Origin: Hydractinia symbiolongicarpus
Lineage: Eukaryota; Cnidaria; Hydrozoa; Anthoathecata; Hydractiniidae
Reading direction: 5' to 3'
DNA length: 64,000 nt
Assembly (NCBI RefSeq): GCF_029227915.1
Contig: NC_079887.1
Coordinates: 20,025,650-20,089,649 of the forward strand
Both the position numbers and the translations under genes were made by a program. Within the stretch, counting starts at the first letter, position 1; every line of letters starts with the position of its first letter. Below the pieces are notes generated by a model. The model was not told the origin of the DNA, ran no database searches, and worked only from the letters and a program-made list of their open reading frames with translations. This document shows, in pieces, positions 33,322 through 45,653 of this stretch.

Positions 33322-33711
33322 ACCTGGGTCCCCGAATCCGTTTCGGAATGGACGGGTTGATGACGACATCCTGCAACCGTACAGAAGTACTTGATCCTAT
33401 ACATTTTCTTGATCAGGTTTTCAAGATCTATACGATTAAGGCAACAGGTATACACATTTCTAAAAAAATTTTTGGAGTTTTTGACCAAAATTTTTAAATC
33501 CGTTATATCACCTTAGTCGTTTGTCGAAAACATGTAATCCTATACATTATTTTGAACAGCGTTTCAGCCTCTACACATTACAGGCAACGAATAAACTAAA
33601 TTTCGCCAATTTTCTTTTTTAGGTCTGCATTGCTGACGTCAGCAGAACATCTAAAACAATCTATTTTTCCATTGCTCTTCTACCTAAGTGTCCACCGGCC
33701 TTATCGACTAG
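33322..33711 (+). mobile_element. Helitron-like non-autonomous element, copy B
   Basis: Same 5' start (CCTGGGTCCCCGAATCCG) and shared internal blocks as copy A (19,494-19,831). It ends CCGGCCTTATCGACTAG, directly followed by TCTCTTTAATAATAGCC, the 5' end of the next unit. The hairpin arm before the end is weaker than in copy A. Confidence 0.55.
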
Positions 33712-34853
33712 TCTCTTTAATAATAGCCGTATATTATGTATGTTCAAAATAGTTGCCCGAAGCTTTTTCGAAAAATTATCGCAGGGCCCGATTTTTACGG
33801 ACTTTGCGTTTTGGTTTTACTTAGCCTAATTTCGGAAAGAAACCAGAAACGGATAAACAACGAAAACAGTTTGGAAGTGATGGTGTCAGGTTTGCAGTTC
33901 TGTTTGACCTTTTTGTCTTCCACAAGCCTTAATTTTGTAGTATTTGATTTCTTTCTGTTTTCATAAGTTAAGGCACATATATTTTACAAATCTTAAATCA
34001 CCAATTTGAAGAATTTGGCAAGGACCGTAGGTTTTGAACCAGCTTGGTAGCTATACTTTAGTTTTACTTATTTCTATTCTTTTGAAGTTTTTATTCAGTT
34101 TGGTATACTATTATCTATTTGTATTTGGTGTTTTGGCTCTCTGGCTAGCCCTTTAGTTACCTTTAACTTAAAAATGAAAGTAGCCAAATACAGTTTGACT
34201 ACCAACATAATCCTTAATAATAATTATGCTACGGCTGTTATTACTGTTATGAAAATTTTTCTGCAAAATAAAAATGCTGAGCATTTTTCTTAACTGGACA
34301 CATGTGTGACACGGTTTACCTGTTGACGGCTCTTATTAATCACTCATTCGGGTGTTTAACGCCGGGTAACACAGTTACTTTTAGTTAACACGGCGTTCCA
34401 ACAGAATGTATCCTGTGTTTTGTAAACCAAAGCTGCAATACAGTTTTTAAGAAAAGGGTATTAACCCGAACTCATGTGCGACACGGTTTACCTGTACTAA
34501 GCGATCAGCCCGGTGTCACCATTAATTTTTTAACTTTCACAGACATTTATTTCGCAAAATAAAACAATATTGACTGATTGTTTTTGTTATGACGGACTAA
34601 CAACGGTTTGTAAACTTTGTTTCTATCTCAGCTTTTGTTGCAGGAAAGGTATTACTTCGAAAATATGTTACAGTCACAACACTACACAGATATATGCGCT
34701 TCACTTGATTTACGACTTTCTGCATACTTGTACTAAAGCGCTCCACCTGACCGTGTCGCACAGTTTGCGGTTCTTATTAAGCGCTCCTCAGGGCGTTCAA
34801 AAACAGTTACTTGTGGCTTAACCCGGCGTTTCGACGCTGGGTCTCCCGGCTAG
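33712..34853 (+). mobile_element. Longer Helitron-like unit abutting copy B
   Basis: Begins TCTCTTTAATAATAGCCGTAT and ends with a hairpin (GGCGTTTCGACGCTGG region) followed by CTCCCGGCTAG, with T next. Internally it holds several diverged repeats of a motif containing 'GACACGGTTTACCTGT'. No coding capacity is recognised. Confidence 0.45.
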
Positions 34854-35105
34854 TCACTTTAATAATAGCCATATTCCGTCTGTCTGTTCGTACGTCTGTT
34901 TTTCTTTTTGTTACGGAAACACGAAATGCGATATATAAAGGACGGGCGACCCCATGGATTTTTCCACGGGTAAACGACTAGTCTATATTATAATACCCGT
35001 ATGCGTTTGTCTGTCACGCAAAATGGTACCGCAAGAAGCAAGACGCACGCAATGCGGTATAAAAAGAACGGGCGAACTCGTGGATTTTTCCAACGGTTAC
35101 CAACT
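34854..35105 (+). mobile_element. Two short Helitron-like units in tandem
   Basis: Unit 1 (34,854-34,981) begins TCACTTTAATAATAGCC and ends with hairpin CATGGATTTTTCCACG, then GGTAAACGACTAG. Unit 2 (34,982 to about 35,105) begins immediately with TCTATATTATAATACCCG; its 3' end has decayed ('CCAACTATTTT'). Both belong to the family tandemly arrayed at 57,267-57,853. Confidence 0.6.
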
Positions 35106-35338
35106 ATTTTATAAAATTATTACATTGCTCATACATTAGTTAAATTTGAGATGTCTAAAATTTATTGTCGTTTTGTTGTTGTTTTTTTTTTGCTTTGCTT
35201 ATGTGTTATTCCGTTTTTGTCTATCTTCAGCGGGCATTCACGTTAGATTTTAGATGTAAAGTGTTAATAACTAACGAACAACATCGTTGATAAAAACGCC
35301 ATGTTGAATTAAAACCTTACTTTATCAAACTTATTTTC
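35106..35338. other. Short spacer before the first 2.3-kb transposon
   Basis: AT-rich spacer without features, ending in the duplicated target 'attttc' at 35,333-35,338. Confidence 0.5.
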
Positions 35339-37624
35339 CAGGGGCGGATCCAGACTTTTTTTAGACTTAGTCAAAATATTGCTGCTGCGCAGCAATATTT
35401 GGACAAAGTCTTGAATTTAGCAGCTGGGGTTCCTGGGGGCGCTGTAAGCCCCCCCTCCCAGGTGGGGTCAGAATCTTTCACTAATTTAAGCTTTGCGGGT
35501 ACAAAAATCGCCGAAAATTGTCTACCGATTTATCTAGTTATTAATAAAATTGACGAAAAGAAGCGGTAAGCTATAAGAAAATCTCCAAGAACATTTTTTA
35601 TAAGAATCAACTCTCCGTCCTACACGTCTTATTTAAGATAGATAAAAGCACTAAAATTAACAGGGATTAACTACAATAAAGTGAGACAATTGTGAATATA
35701 TTTCAATATTTATAAACTCTTGCTGTTTCTGCCAATATCAGGCTTCATCAGCATGACTAGGTGATCACACCAGCCATGGACAGCAAAATATAACACAATC
35801 ATAACAAAAACAATAAGAATATGGAAAGATCAGGATAATGAAGATGAAATGTACATACACATGATATGATACATACACCTCAACCCATGTATTTATTTAG
35901 ATATATTTGTTTATTCATAGGGCTAAACTCAAGTTTCGTTTGAACTTTAAGAAGAATTAAGAAGGGCAATTTTCTGCTTTTTTGCATGCTGAAATAGGAA
36001 AATGCGACTTTCGCTTAAGAAGGTTGCAACCTGCAACAAGGCTTGAAGTCTACACCAATACCTTCATAACAAAATAAATTTTTTAACTGATCTCCATCAG
36101 GTAAAATAGATGGGCATGGAAATATACACTGTGTAAAGAGAGTTCGAATCCGTAAAAAGCCGAACTGTGGGTAAAACGTATTAATTTTTCTCTTTATTAC
36201 TGTTGACAAGGCAAGTATTGATAGAAAAGGAGACCACGTCTGGGGGTACAGATGTTGATTGCTTCGGCTTTAACTGCCTCCTCAGGAGAAAAGTCATATC
36301 ACAAAAAATATGGGAAAGGGAAAATCTGAATAAACTTTTTTCAGATATAAAAATATTTGCCTTTTGGTTTTTAAAAGTAATTGAAAACAAGGATGCTTGG
36401 AATAAAAAGAAGGATGCAAGAAAAGTTCTATGGATGTCAAGGTTCTCAAAATATCAACAAGAGAATTATCACCTACCAATACTAACGATGCTGAGCTGTA
36501 TAATACATTTTACCATGACCTTTCACTCAACAAACTTTGTTTCCTAATAGCCATTCGAAGAGTTGTTTATTTTCTTCACCAACCTTACTTATCCAGATGT
36601 CAAGTTCTTGCTTCTAATACCAACACAAATATTAATTGAGAAAGAACTCCTCCACAATTCTGAAAATTCTGTTCAAAGCTCTTATTACAAAAACAATTAG
36701 CCAGCTGGCTAGCTATAGCTAATTAGCTAAATCTTTTTGTATTTGTTCTTGATAGTCTGTTGTAAAAAGCTCTCCCACAACTAGCTTTTCGTAGCGAATA
36801 TACTGAAAACCCTTAAATACATGCAAGGTGTGTTGGAGAGTAAAAAACATACTTCTCACCTTAAAGCAATAATTCCTTTATCTTCACACCTCGCCTCAGA
36901 TGGAATGTATATATACCTGAATTCCGATGAAGACTTTTACCAACCAAGGGATAAATATCACCAGACAACAAAAATGTCCGAGAATAAACACTTTCAAAAA
37001 GTTCTTTTTGGATTTTACGAACAGATTCAACATTATCACACTTTAAATCAGTAAGCACCCGCGCCAAAATTTCCGCAGTAGCTATGATAGTACGGAAAGA
37101 ATCCAAGCCAAAAGGCGTGAGTCTTTGACTAATCCTGACGGATGGGAGTTAAAACTATAGCCTAACAGGTTATAAGTAACCACGCAGTACGGAACCTAAA
37201 TTTCCTACGCCGGCTGCGGGCCACATATTGTTGGACTACGCATAGAGTGTGAAAATTACGTCATGATTTTGACGTCACATGCCCCTTAGGTGAGATGGGG
37301 AGGGTTGCGGGCTATAGCTATTTGATTTTTGACTAACTGAGTGACTGATTAGTCAAAATGAATCAGTCAAAATCTGTAAGCTATAATTTGCAACCCTCTC
37401 AGTCTATATGGTAGCGACGTCACAACTTTGACGTCAACATCGCCATAGGCGAAATGAAGAGGGCTGTGAACCATGGCTTTGCGCCGTAAATAAATTACAT
37501 GTGATTTTTTAACGCGCTCCGTCTGTAACACCTGGATTGTCGACATTATTCGCTTGGCTAACATTTTTCGTCAAATTTATACTTAGTCACGCGACTTATC
37601 TGACAAACCCTGGATCCGCGCCTG
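35339..37624. mobile_element. 2,286-bp DNA transposon, copy 1
   Basis: Terminal inverted repeats CAGGGGCGGATCCAG (left) and CAGGCGCGGATCCAG (right end, reverse-complemented), flanked by the direct repeat 'attttc'. Just inside the left end is a palindrome, AAATATTGCTGCTGCGCAGC then AATATTT. Short ORFs (for example 36,203-36,547 plus and 36,861-37,106 minus) match no transposase that I recognise, so the copy is probably non-autonomous. Such termini are seen in hAT-like families, but the 5-6 bp duplications do not fit the usual 8 bp, so the superfamily stays open. Confidence 0.85.
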
Positions 37625-37630
37625 ATTTTC

Positions 37631-38521
37631 AACATGGCAACCAAACTGTGAGCATCTGTTTCTGGCGAGGATGATATCAAAAAGTTCAAATATGGGGAAC
37701 AGCAAAGTTTTAATGTTATTAATTCGTACAAACCTAATGCCAGTTTAAAGCCAACAAATAAAAAGTCATGTGAGCATGGTGTCAGTTCTTCTACAAAAGT
37801 GACTATAACATTTGCATACTAAATTAATACATAATTGAAAATAAAATTATAAGCTTGGATAAAGCACACGAACAAAGGCTTATAAAACAAGTAAAGGCTA
37901 CATATAAAAATAAATATATAAAATATATATATAAAAATATTACGATTCGAAAAATTTCGTAGAATTTAAAAATTTATTTTCGTGAATCAATCCATAAAAT
38001 TCAGATTTTTCGTGGGTATTAATTTTTACGATTACGCCTGTGGTAATGGTAAAGGCAAATTTAAATTTTTAAAAATGAAAGCAAATTTATGTAGCAATAA
38101 CAAAATTTTTAAACAACACCAACATCTTATACACAGTTGTGAAAGCATACCGAACTGGAACTAATTATCGTGGGTATTAATTTTCGTGTTTTTCGCAGAT
38201 TTTAGCCAAATTTGCGAAATTATGTACCAGTGAAATATTTTTACTATTCGTGAAAATTGATACACGCAAATAAATCAAGAAATTAATAATTCGTAAAATT
38301 TTTGTCTCAGAGCAAAAAAACGCCATTGCCAAAATTGCCAAATTTCATAAAAATATTATGTGAATGTTTTGTGAGAAAATGCTTTAACTAATATTTTATC
38401 ACATTCCTAACGATTCACAAACACCCGCACAAAATTGTCAAACGAGCCATCCGCAAAATTAATACTCGTGAGTTACAGTGAAAATGAGTACCAGGTATAA
38501 GCATACTCATGCATACTAAGG
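37631..38521. other. Spacer between the two 2.3-kb transposons
   Basis: Starts with a possible exon-like remnant at about 37,632-37,820 ('SGEDDIKKFKYGEQQSFNV'). The rest is AT-rich, with recurring 'TCGTGGGTATTAATTTT' at about 38,010 and 38,168 and related 'CGTGAAAATTGATAC' motifs. This suggests another old palindromic repeat. Confidence 0.4.
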
Positions 38522-38526
38522 ATAGT

Positions 38527-40812
38527 CAGGGGCGGATCCAGACTTTTTTTAGACTTAGTCAAAATATTGCTGCTGCGCAGCAATATTTGGACAAAGTCTT
38601 GAATTTAGCAGCTGGGGTTCCTGGGGGCGCTGTAAGCCCCCCCTCCCAGGTGGGGTCAGAATCTTTCACTAATTTAAGCTTTGCGGGTACAAAAATCGCC
38701 GAAAATTGTCTACCGATTTATCTAGTTATTAATAAAATTGACGAAAAGAAGCGGTAAGCTATAAGAAAATCTCCAAGAACATTTTTTATAAGAATCAACT
38801 CTCCGTCCTACACGTCTTATTTAAGATAGATAAAAGCACTAAAATTAACAGGGATTAACTACAATAAAGTGAGACAATTGTGAATATATTTCAATATTTA
38901 TAAACTCTTGCTGTTTCTGCCAATATCAGGCTTCATCAGCATGACTAGGTGATCACACCAGCCATGGACAGCAAAATATAACACAATCATAACAAAAACA
39001 ATAAGAATATGGAAAGATCAGGATAATGAAGATGAAATGTACATACACATGATATGATACATACACCTCAACCCATGTATTTATTTAGATATATTTGTTT
39101 ATTCATAGGGCTAAACTCAAGTTTCGTTTGAACTTTAAGAAGAATTAAGAAGGGCAATTTTCTGCTTTTTTGCATGCTGAAATAGGAAAATGCGACTTTC
39201 GCTTAAGAAGGTTGCAACCTGCAACAAGGCTTGAAGTCTACACCAATACCTTCATAACAAAATAAATTTTTTAACTGATCTCCATCAGGTAAAATAGATG
39301 GGCATGGAAATATACACTGTGTAAAGAGAGTTCGAATCCGTAAAAAGCCGAACTGTGGGTAAAACGTATTAATTTTTCTCTTTATTACTGTTGACAAGGC
39401 AAGTATTGATAGAAAAGGAGACCACGTCTGGGGGTACAGATGTTGATTGCTTCGGCTTTAACTGCCTCCTCAGGAGAAAAGTCATATCACAAAAAATATG
39501 GGAAAGGGAAAATCTGAATAAACTTTTTTCAGATATAAAAATATTTGCCTTTTGGTTTTTAAAAGTAATTGAAAACAAGGATGCTTGGAATAAAAAGAAG
39601 GATGCAAGAAAAGTTCTATGGATGTCAAGGTTCTCAAAATATCAACAAGAGAATTATCACCTACCAATACTAACGATGCTGAGCTGTATAATACATTTTA
39701 CCATGACCTTTCACTCAACAAACTTTGTTTCCTAATAGCCATTCGAAGAGTTGTTTATTTTCTTCACCAACCTTACTTATCCAGATGTCAAGTTCTTGCT
39801 TCTAATACCAACACAAATATTAATTGAGAAAGAACTCCCCCACAATTCTGAAAATTCTGTTCAAAGCTCTTATTACAAAAACAATTAGCCAGCTGGCTAG
39901 CTATAGCTAATTAGCTAAATCTTTTTGTATTTGTTCTTGATAGTCTGTTGTAAAAAGCTCTCCCACAACTAGCTTTTCGTAGCGAATATACTGAAAACCC
40001 TTAAATACATGCAAGGTGTGTTGGAGAGTAAAAAACATACTTCTCACCTTAAAGCAATAATTCCTTTATCTTCACACCTCGCCTCAGATGGAATGTATAT
40101 ATACCTGAATTCCGATGAAGACTTTTACCAACCAAGGGATAAATATCACCAGACAACAAAAATGTCCGAGAATAAACACTTTCAAAAAGTTCTTTTTGGA
40201 TTTTACGAACAGATTCAACATTATCACACTTTAAATCAGTAAGCACCCGCGCCAAAATTTCCGCAGTAGCTATGATAGTACGGAAAGAATCCAAGCCAAA
40301 AGGCGTGAGTCTTTGACTAATCCTGACGGATGGGAGTTAAAACTATAGCCTAACAGGTTATAAGTAACCACGCAGTACGGAACCTAAATTTCCTACGCCG
40401 GCTGCGGGCCACATATTGTTGGACTACGCATAGAGTGTGAAAATTACGTCATGATTTTGACGTCACATGCCCCTTAGGTGAGATGGGGAGGGTTGCGGGC
40501 TATAGCTATTTGATTTTTGACTAACTGAGTGACTGATTAGTCAAAATGAATCAGTCAAAATCTGTAAGCTATAATTTGCAACCCTCTCAGTCTATATGGT
40601 AGCGACGTCACAACTTTGACGTCAACATCGCCATAGGCGAAATGAAGAGGGCTGTGAACCATGGCTTTGCGCCGTAAATAAATTACATGTGATTTTTTAA
40701 CGCGCTCCGTCTGTAACACCTGGATTGTCGACATTATTCGCTTGGCTAACATTTTTCGTCAAATTTATACTTAGTCACGCGACTTATCTGACAAACCCTG
40801 GATCCGCGCCTG
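38527..40812. mobile_element. 2,286-bp DNA transposon, copy 2
   Basis: Same length and same orientation as copy 1, offset by 3,188 bp, with its own target duplication ('atagt' at 38,522-38,526 and 40,813-40,817). The only difference from copy 1 that I found by eye is T at 36,652 versus C at 39,840. Separate flanking duplications show two insertions rather than a segmental duplication. Confidence 0.9.
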
Positions 40813-40817
40813 ATAGT

Positions 40818-43800
40818 TACCAAAAACATGCACATATGCATGCTGTTAGTAATTTCCAAACATGGACAGCCAAGAGCTGGTTTTCCACCAGAAAGATTAA
40901 CGTACAGAAATTTCAACGACAAAAACTAATATACTGTTACAAAAGAATGCGTCATAAATGTTTGCTAATCGAAAGTGCAAGAAATATTATTTTGCGTCAC
41001 ATGTTTGCGATTTTCATCTTGTTACTAAAGTTTGTGGTATATGTTTGCGATTTCAAACTTTTCCTTAAATTGTGCAGCATTTTTTTAATTTTTTTTTCTC
41101 TACTATTTGGAAAAATTCTGGGTTGGCTCTACTATGTGGAAAGTCTGGGTTGGCTATAGACAATGACCAATTACAATTTGTTCAAGTTTATGGACATGTT
41201 TTTTAAAACAACAAAGTATAATGCAATAATTTCTCATGAAATTACGATTCACCTCTTTCCAATATTTCTAAAACGTTTATTGAATACCCGCGAAAAATCT
41301 TAACGTCTGCGTCCGCAGCGTACGCCATTAACTATTTTTCGCAATTTGCGACGCTAATGTTTGCGTCGCAAAATGTTTGCGTTTAGCCACAAACTTTTAT
41401 GTTGCGACATAAATAATTGCCATTTAGGTAACGCCCTAATCTTTTGCGATATTTAATTTTACGATTTTAGGCTTAATTCGCAAACATCTATGACACGTTC
41501 ATGTTCACATTGTCCATAAGTTAGTTTACAGCTGAACATAGGATGGGTCTGCTGCAAAGTGGGATAATCCAGCTGATGGACAATTGGCTTAAAAAAAACA
41601 GTAGCTATGAGTGACTAAGAATATAAAACACAGCATTATAAGCATATTAAAAAGTTAACAAAAGGAATATTGGTACGCTTAGTAATCAAACAGAATGACT
41701 CGCAATGTTGGCAAAATTTGAGATTCTTGACCTCTCTGGCTAATTACATAAAACTCAAACTTCCAGAAATATCTATAGTGGGCAAGAATGCAGTGTAGGG
41801 AACAATGAGAGAATAGGAGTAACTACATCGCAATGCAAATAGAACTAGCCTTTTAAGACAAAGATGTTAATGAAAAGAAGGAGGTTTCTCTCCAAAGAAT
41901 AAAGTCGTTAGAAAATTTCTGTATTCTCCTTTCCCTAGCGATGATAGAAAAGCTAATGGATTTAGGCTGTACTGAAACAAACATCTATGAATGTAGACAA
42001 ATGAGGATTGGTAAAATTCACTCATGCTTAGGGTCTGATGCGGCCCTTGAGTAAGCATACCCTGCCTCCTACAAGACACCAGCCAGCCACTTTCATTGAC
42101 ATCATCGGCCAAAACAAATAGCAATTATTAAACGCTGGAAAAAGAAGAATCGACAGCTACAAATTGTATCGTTGTTGCCTTTCCTACTGACATAGAGCGC
42201 AGGGCTAAGAGAGGTAGGTTTGGAATCCAGCCCTTAGAGAGGTTGCGACAAAGAAAGAAAACCAGAAAACGTGGAAACAGAAAAGCTTTTTGACCTTAGA
42301 GATGAACACTTGAGATATCGTATCGTAATGCGTGGGCTGACGAAGAAACCGCCCCTTAGAAAGGTTGACTTGGAATCCAGCGTCGGCAACCTGAACACCT
42401 GCGGGAAAATTCATTGTTCATCAAGTTACCCCATATGGGTAATATGGACGATTTCTTCATAAAATGTTATGTCATGTATATTGTCATTTATTAGTTTTCA
42501 AATTTCTTGCTGGAAAATTTTAAGGTTTCAAGGTAAATTCATGTCCCACAGTAACTTTTTCATCCTTATCCAAATGTCATATACAAAAGCTATGCAACAA
42601 AGGAAAATAAAAAAAAGATAAGGAGAAAAGTGTCATTAAGATATTATAAATTAATTTCAAACCGATTAGTCCCTGCAGCCATTTTGGTGTCAGCGGTATG
42701 AAAAACTAACTACTAAGTGTCCTCCGTTTGACACAGTTTGTCCTTTACTCTAAGTCTTAACAAGGACTGAGACTTTTGGTCTTTTCGCTTTAAGCGAATC
42801 CTACTTCTGGCTATATTATCCCAAACTTTGTTGTAATCTGAAAATCTACAAATTTTTTTATGAATAATAGGTTCCCGTTCGATAAAAGAAACCTGAAGAT
42901 TTACAGAAATTTATTTATGAAAACTAGGTTTTTGTTTGTCATGACAACATATTTAATCAACATGCAATGGCATACTTAACTAGCTATATACTCAAGTCTT
43001 GACTGTTCACTGTTATTGCAGGTCCAAATTGCTAGCTTGCTATCTTTATTTAAAATGACAGAATACCTAGAAACATCTTTTGTGTAGCTAGCTACATAAA
43101 AATAATATATTTAGCTCTTGTACTTTATCACTTAATTATTTAATAACAAATGTGCCCCTGGAATTCTGGCATGGTACTAGCTAGGTAGCCTAAAATCACA
43201 AAATAAATATTATCCAGATGGGACCATCCCTTATCATCAGACATCAGAAAGGCGTTTCTGTTCTTTCCTTCTCATTGTGGGGTACCACAAATTCTTGTAA
43301 ATACAATGAAATAAAATTACTTAAGACTTCCTCTTCTTTCCCTTGCACTACTATGTTATTTCTTTGCATGTCTTCAGTTTCAAGCCACGATTCCTTAGCT
43401 TCCAACCGCGTCTCGTTCACAAGCTTCAGCACTAGCCAATATGATTGACAACGTCGAGGAATCCTGGGTAATTTTGAAAAAATGTGGTTCTGCCTTATAA
43501 TTTTCAGATTTTTGCTGCTGATATCAGCATATTTTAGCCCTCGAGTGCCACACCTCCGTATATATTGCTAGGAGTTAATTATCTTTAACTTCCTCCTTCG
43601 ACACGCATATATTTCCGAATACTTCGTCTTATTTTTGAACCAATTTTCATTAATCCCTGTTCACTTTCTTCCTTTCTCCCTCTCTTTTAATCATCACGTA
43701 TGCATTCAATCACTTCGTATCTACCAATTTTTTCTTCTGATCTTTTACAAACTCTTGTATTTTTTTTCTCCAGATTTTCTTTTCTTCTTTATTATACCAT

Positions 43801-44365
43801 TTAGTTTAATCTCTATCTCATTAACTTAATAAGGGAAAACATTTTACTAGAAGAAAGTTAGATGAAAAGTTAATGTGGCAAAATTTAATTTGGCGGGAAT
43901 TTAACTTGCCGTTTGACGAAGGTTTGTTTTGTAAAAACAACAAGAAAAAAACCCAACGTGGCTTGAACTCACATTTTTGAAGTTGCGAGGGAATTAATTC
44001 GCATTAATCCTCCTGCAATTTACTACAGCTGTAAGAAAAATTATCGATTTCTGGCCTAGTTTGGAGTAACATTATAACTCAATTTCCACTTTCAATTAAA
44101 TTGAAATAATATATCTGAATGTAGTCTGAATAAAGAAATCAAACCAACAAAATAGTTGTATTGCAGTGATATGAAATGTAACTTGAATCAACCAAAATAT
44201 GCATGCTGTCTATTTTCCAACAATTATTAATTTTCAATACATTTTCCACCCACCCCCATCCCCCTCCCGGTAAATTAAAATTAACTAAACAAAAGATATT
44301 CGTAAAAAATTTCAATAAAAATATAAAATATATGATACTAAATACAACTTAAAAAAATATTTTTG
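40818..44365. other. Intergenic DNA downstream of the Mondo gene
   Basis: No supported gene. A near-perfect 30-bp duplication ('CTGGGTTGGCT' context) lies at 41,096-41,157, and an inverted repeat TTTGCGACGC/GCGTCGCAAA at about 41,345-41,373. The 3' UTR of the minus-strand Mondo gene should lie just below 44,366, but I found no canonical AATAAA close to the stop. Confidence 0.5.
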
Positions 44366-45653
44366 TTATGAATTCCAACGTGATGATGACGTTGACATAG
44401 CAGCATTATCAACTCCTGCTATTTGATTGGCGCCTGACAACTCACAGGGATCTTCTTTTTGTAAAGAACGTTCCGCTAGAACTGATAAACAGTTTGGATT
44501 TTCAAGAATCGATGTGGTCGTGCTGAGTTCGGTCAGTGTTTTTAGAACAGCTATAACAAGATAAAATTAAGATTAAGAATGTAAAAATACAACAGAAACA
44601 AACAAACAAACAAACAAACAAACAAAAATGACATCAACAAGATTCGACCCGTGTATTATTCAAATTCTTATCCTTGCACTTGCATACTTGCGCCAGAAAG
44701 TGCGGCTATGTAATCGTTCCTTGACATTCGATATTATTACTGCAATCCAATACATAGTTACTAACAGTCAAGATAAAAAAACGTATATTCGAAGAAGGGC
44801 GTTAGCCTTTCTTCGAATATACTTTAATTTCGAATATACTTTAATTTCGAATATACTTTAATTTCCGCACGTTTGCACGAAAACGTTCGTCAGTGCGCAA
44901 ATTAATACAAAAATCGCGATATTTTTATCGAAATATAAGCGTGAAGATATACTCTTTTAAAAAAAAACAGGCGGAAAAGTGTTCTAAACGTATAATTTCT
45001 TCTTTCCACTTTTTTACCGAGAATTTAAACTGGGCACGAAAAAAAAAATGCGCAAAATACGTTTATATTCCTATTGCGAAAAAATTAAAACGCACTAAAA
45101 TTAGCACAAAGTATTTACAGACACCGGTTTTAAGTTGACTGCAAGATATGACGTACCTGGGCGTAACAACGGTAAAGTACAGTGACGATCTAGCCAGAGG
45201 ATAACAGAACTTAAGAACTCGTCCAAAGTTTTTGTTGTAACAGCGGCGTTAAAACTTTCGAAGAGTGGCTTCATCATCACGCAAAACTTATAGGTGAGTT
45301 AAGATAAGTTAATGCTGCGTACAATTGTGGAAAATTTCATTATATGTCAAGTTCGGATCAACTGCATACAAATGTTCTACAAAAAATATTTTTAATATTT
45401 TCTAATGAAAAATATTTGCCGCTTGTGCGCAGTAATGAACCAATAGAAAGCTAGCACTTGTGCATTATGCAAGTCCTTGAATAAAATTTATCAGTGATTC
45501 GAAAAGCAGGTACTACAATTTGAACACAACATGCAACCCGCCATCCCCTTCCATTTTTGCGTTCTTTGAAAAAGATACAATCCATGATTCAGGTTTTTTA
45601 TATATCAGGTCTTTACAGTAATCTGTAAAACTTCTTTTAACTGTATCAGAACC
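44366..45653 (-). CDS. Mondo: Mondo exons 15-17: C-terminal WMC/cytoplasmic-localisation domain
   Basis: Exon 15 (45,653-45,579): 'FTDYCKDLIYKKPESW', matching 'FDDYVRTRTLHNWKF'. Exon 16 (45,286-45,157): 'KPLFESFNAAVTTKTL', then 'WLDRHCTLPLLRP', strongly matching the Mondo 'RPLFESFNGMV...WLDQYC.LPALRP'. Exon 17 (44,550-44,366): 'VLKTLTELSTTTSILENP', then a 40-residue Ser-rich tail to TAA. This domain is shared with Mlx, supports dimerisation and keeps the dimer cytoplasmic. Three residues present in vertebrates between exons 15 and 16 are absent here, so the exon 15 donor (ATT|GTATCT) should be checked against RNA. Confidence 0.88.

Noticed and set aside
36135-36175. tRNA-like box B (GTTCGAATCC)
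   Set aside because: No box A at the right distance and no cloverleaf; chance match.
36203-36547. ORFs repeated exactly in both 2.3-kb transposons (also 36,861-37,106 and others)
   Set aside because: They are identical because the copies are identical, not because of selection; overlapping ORFs occur on both strands and none matches a transposase.
35339-40812. Segmental duplication of a 2.3-kb block
   Set aside because: Each copy has inverted termini and its own target duplication, so two transposition events explain it better.
43955-44000. tRNA-like box B on the minus strand
   Set aside because: No acceptor stem or box A could be found; at most an old tRNA-derived SINE.
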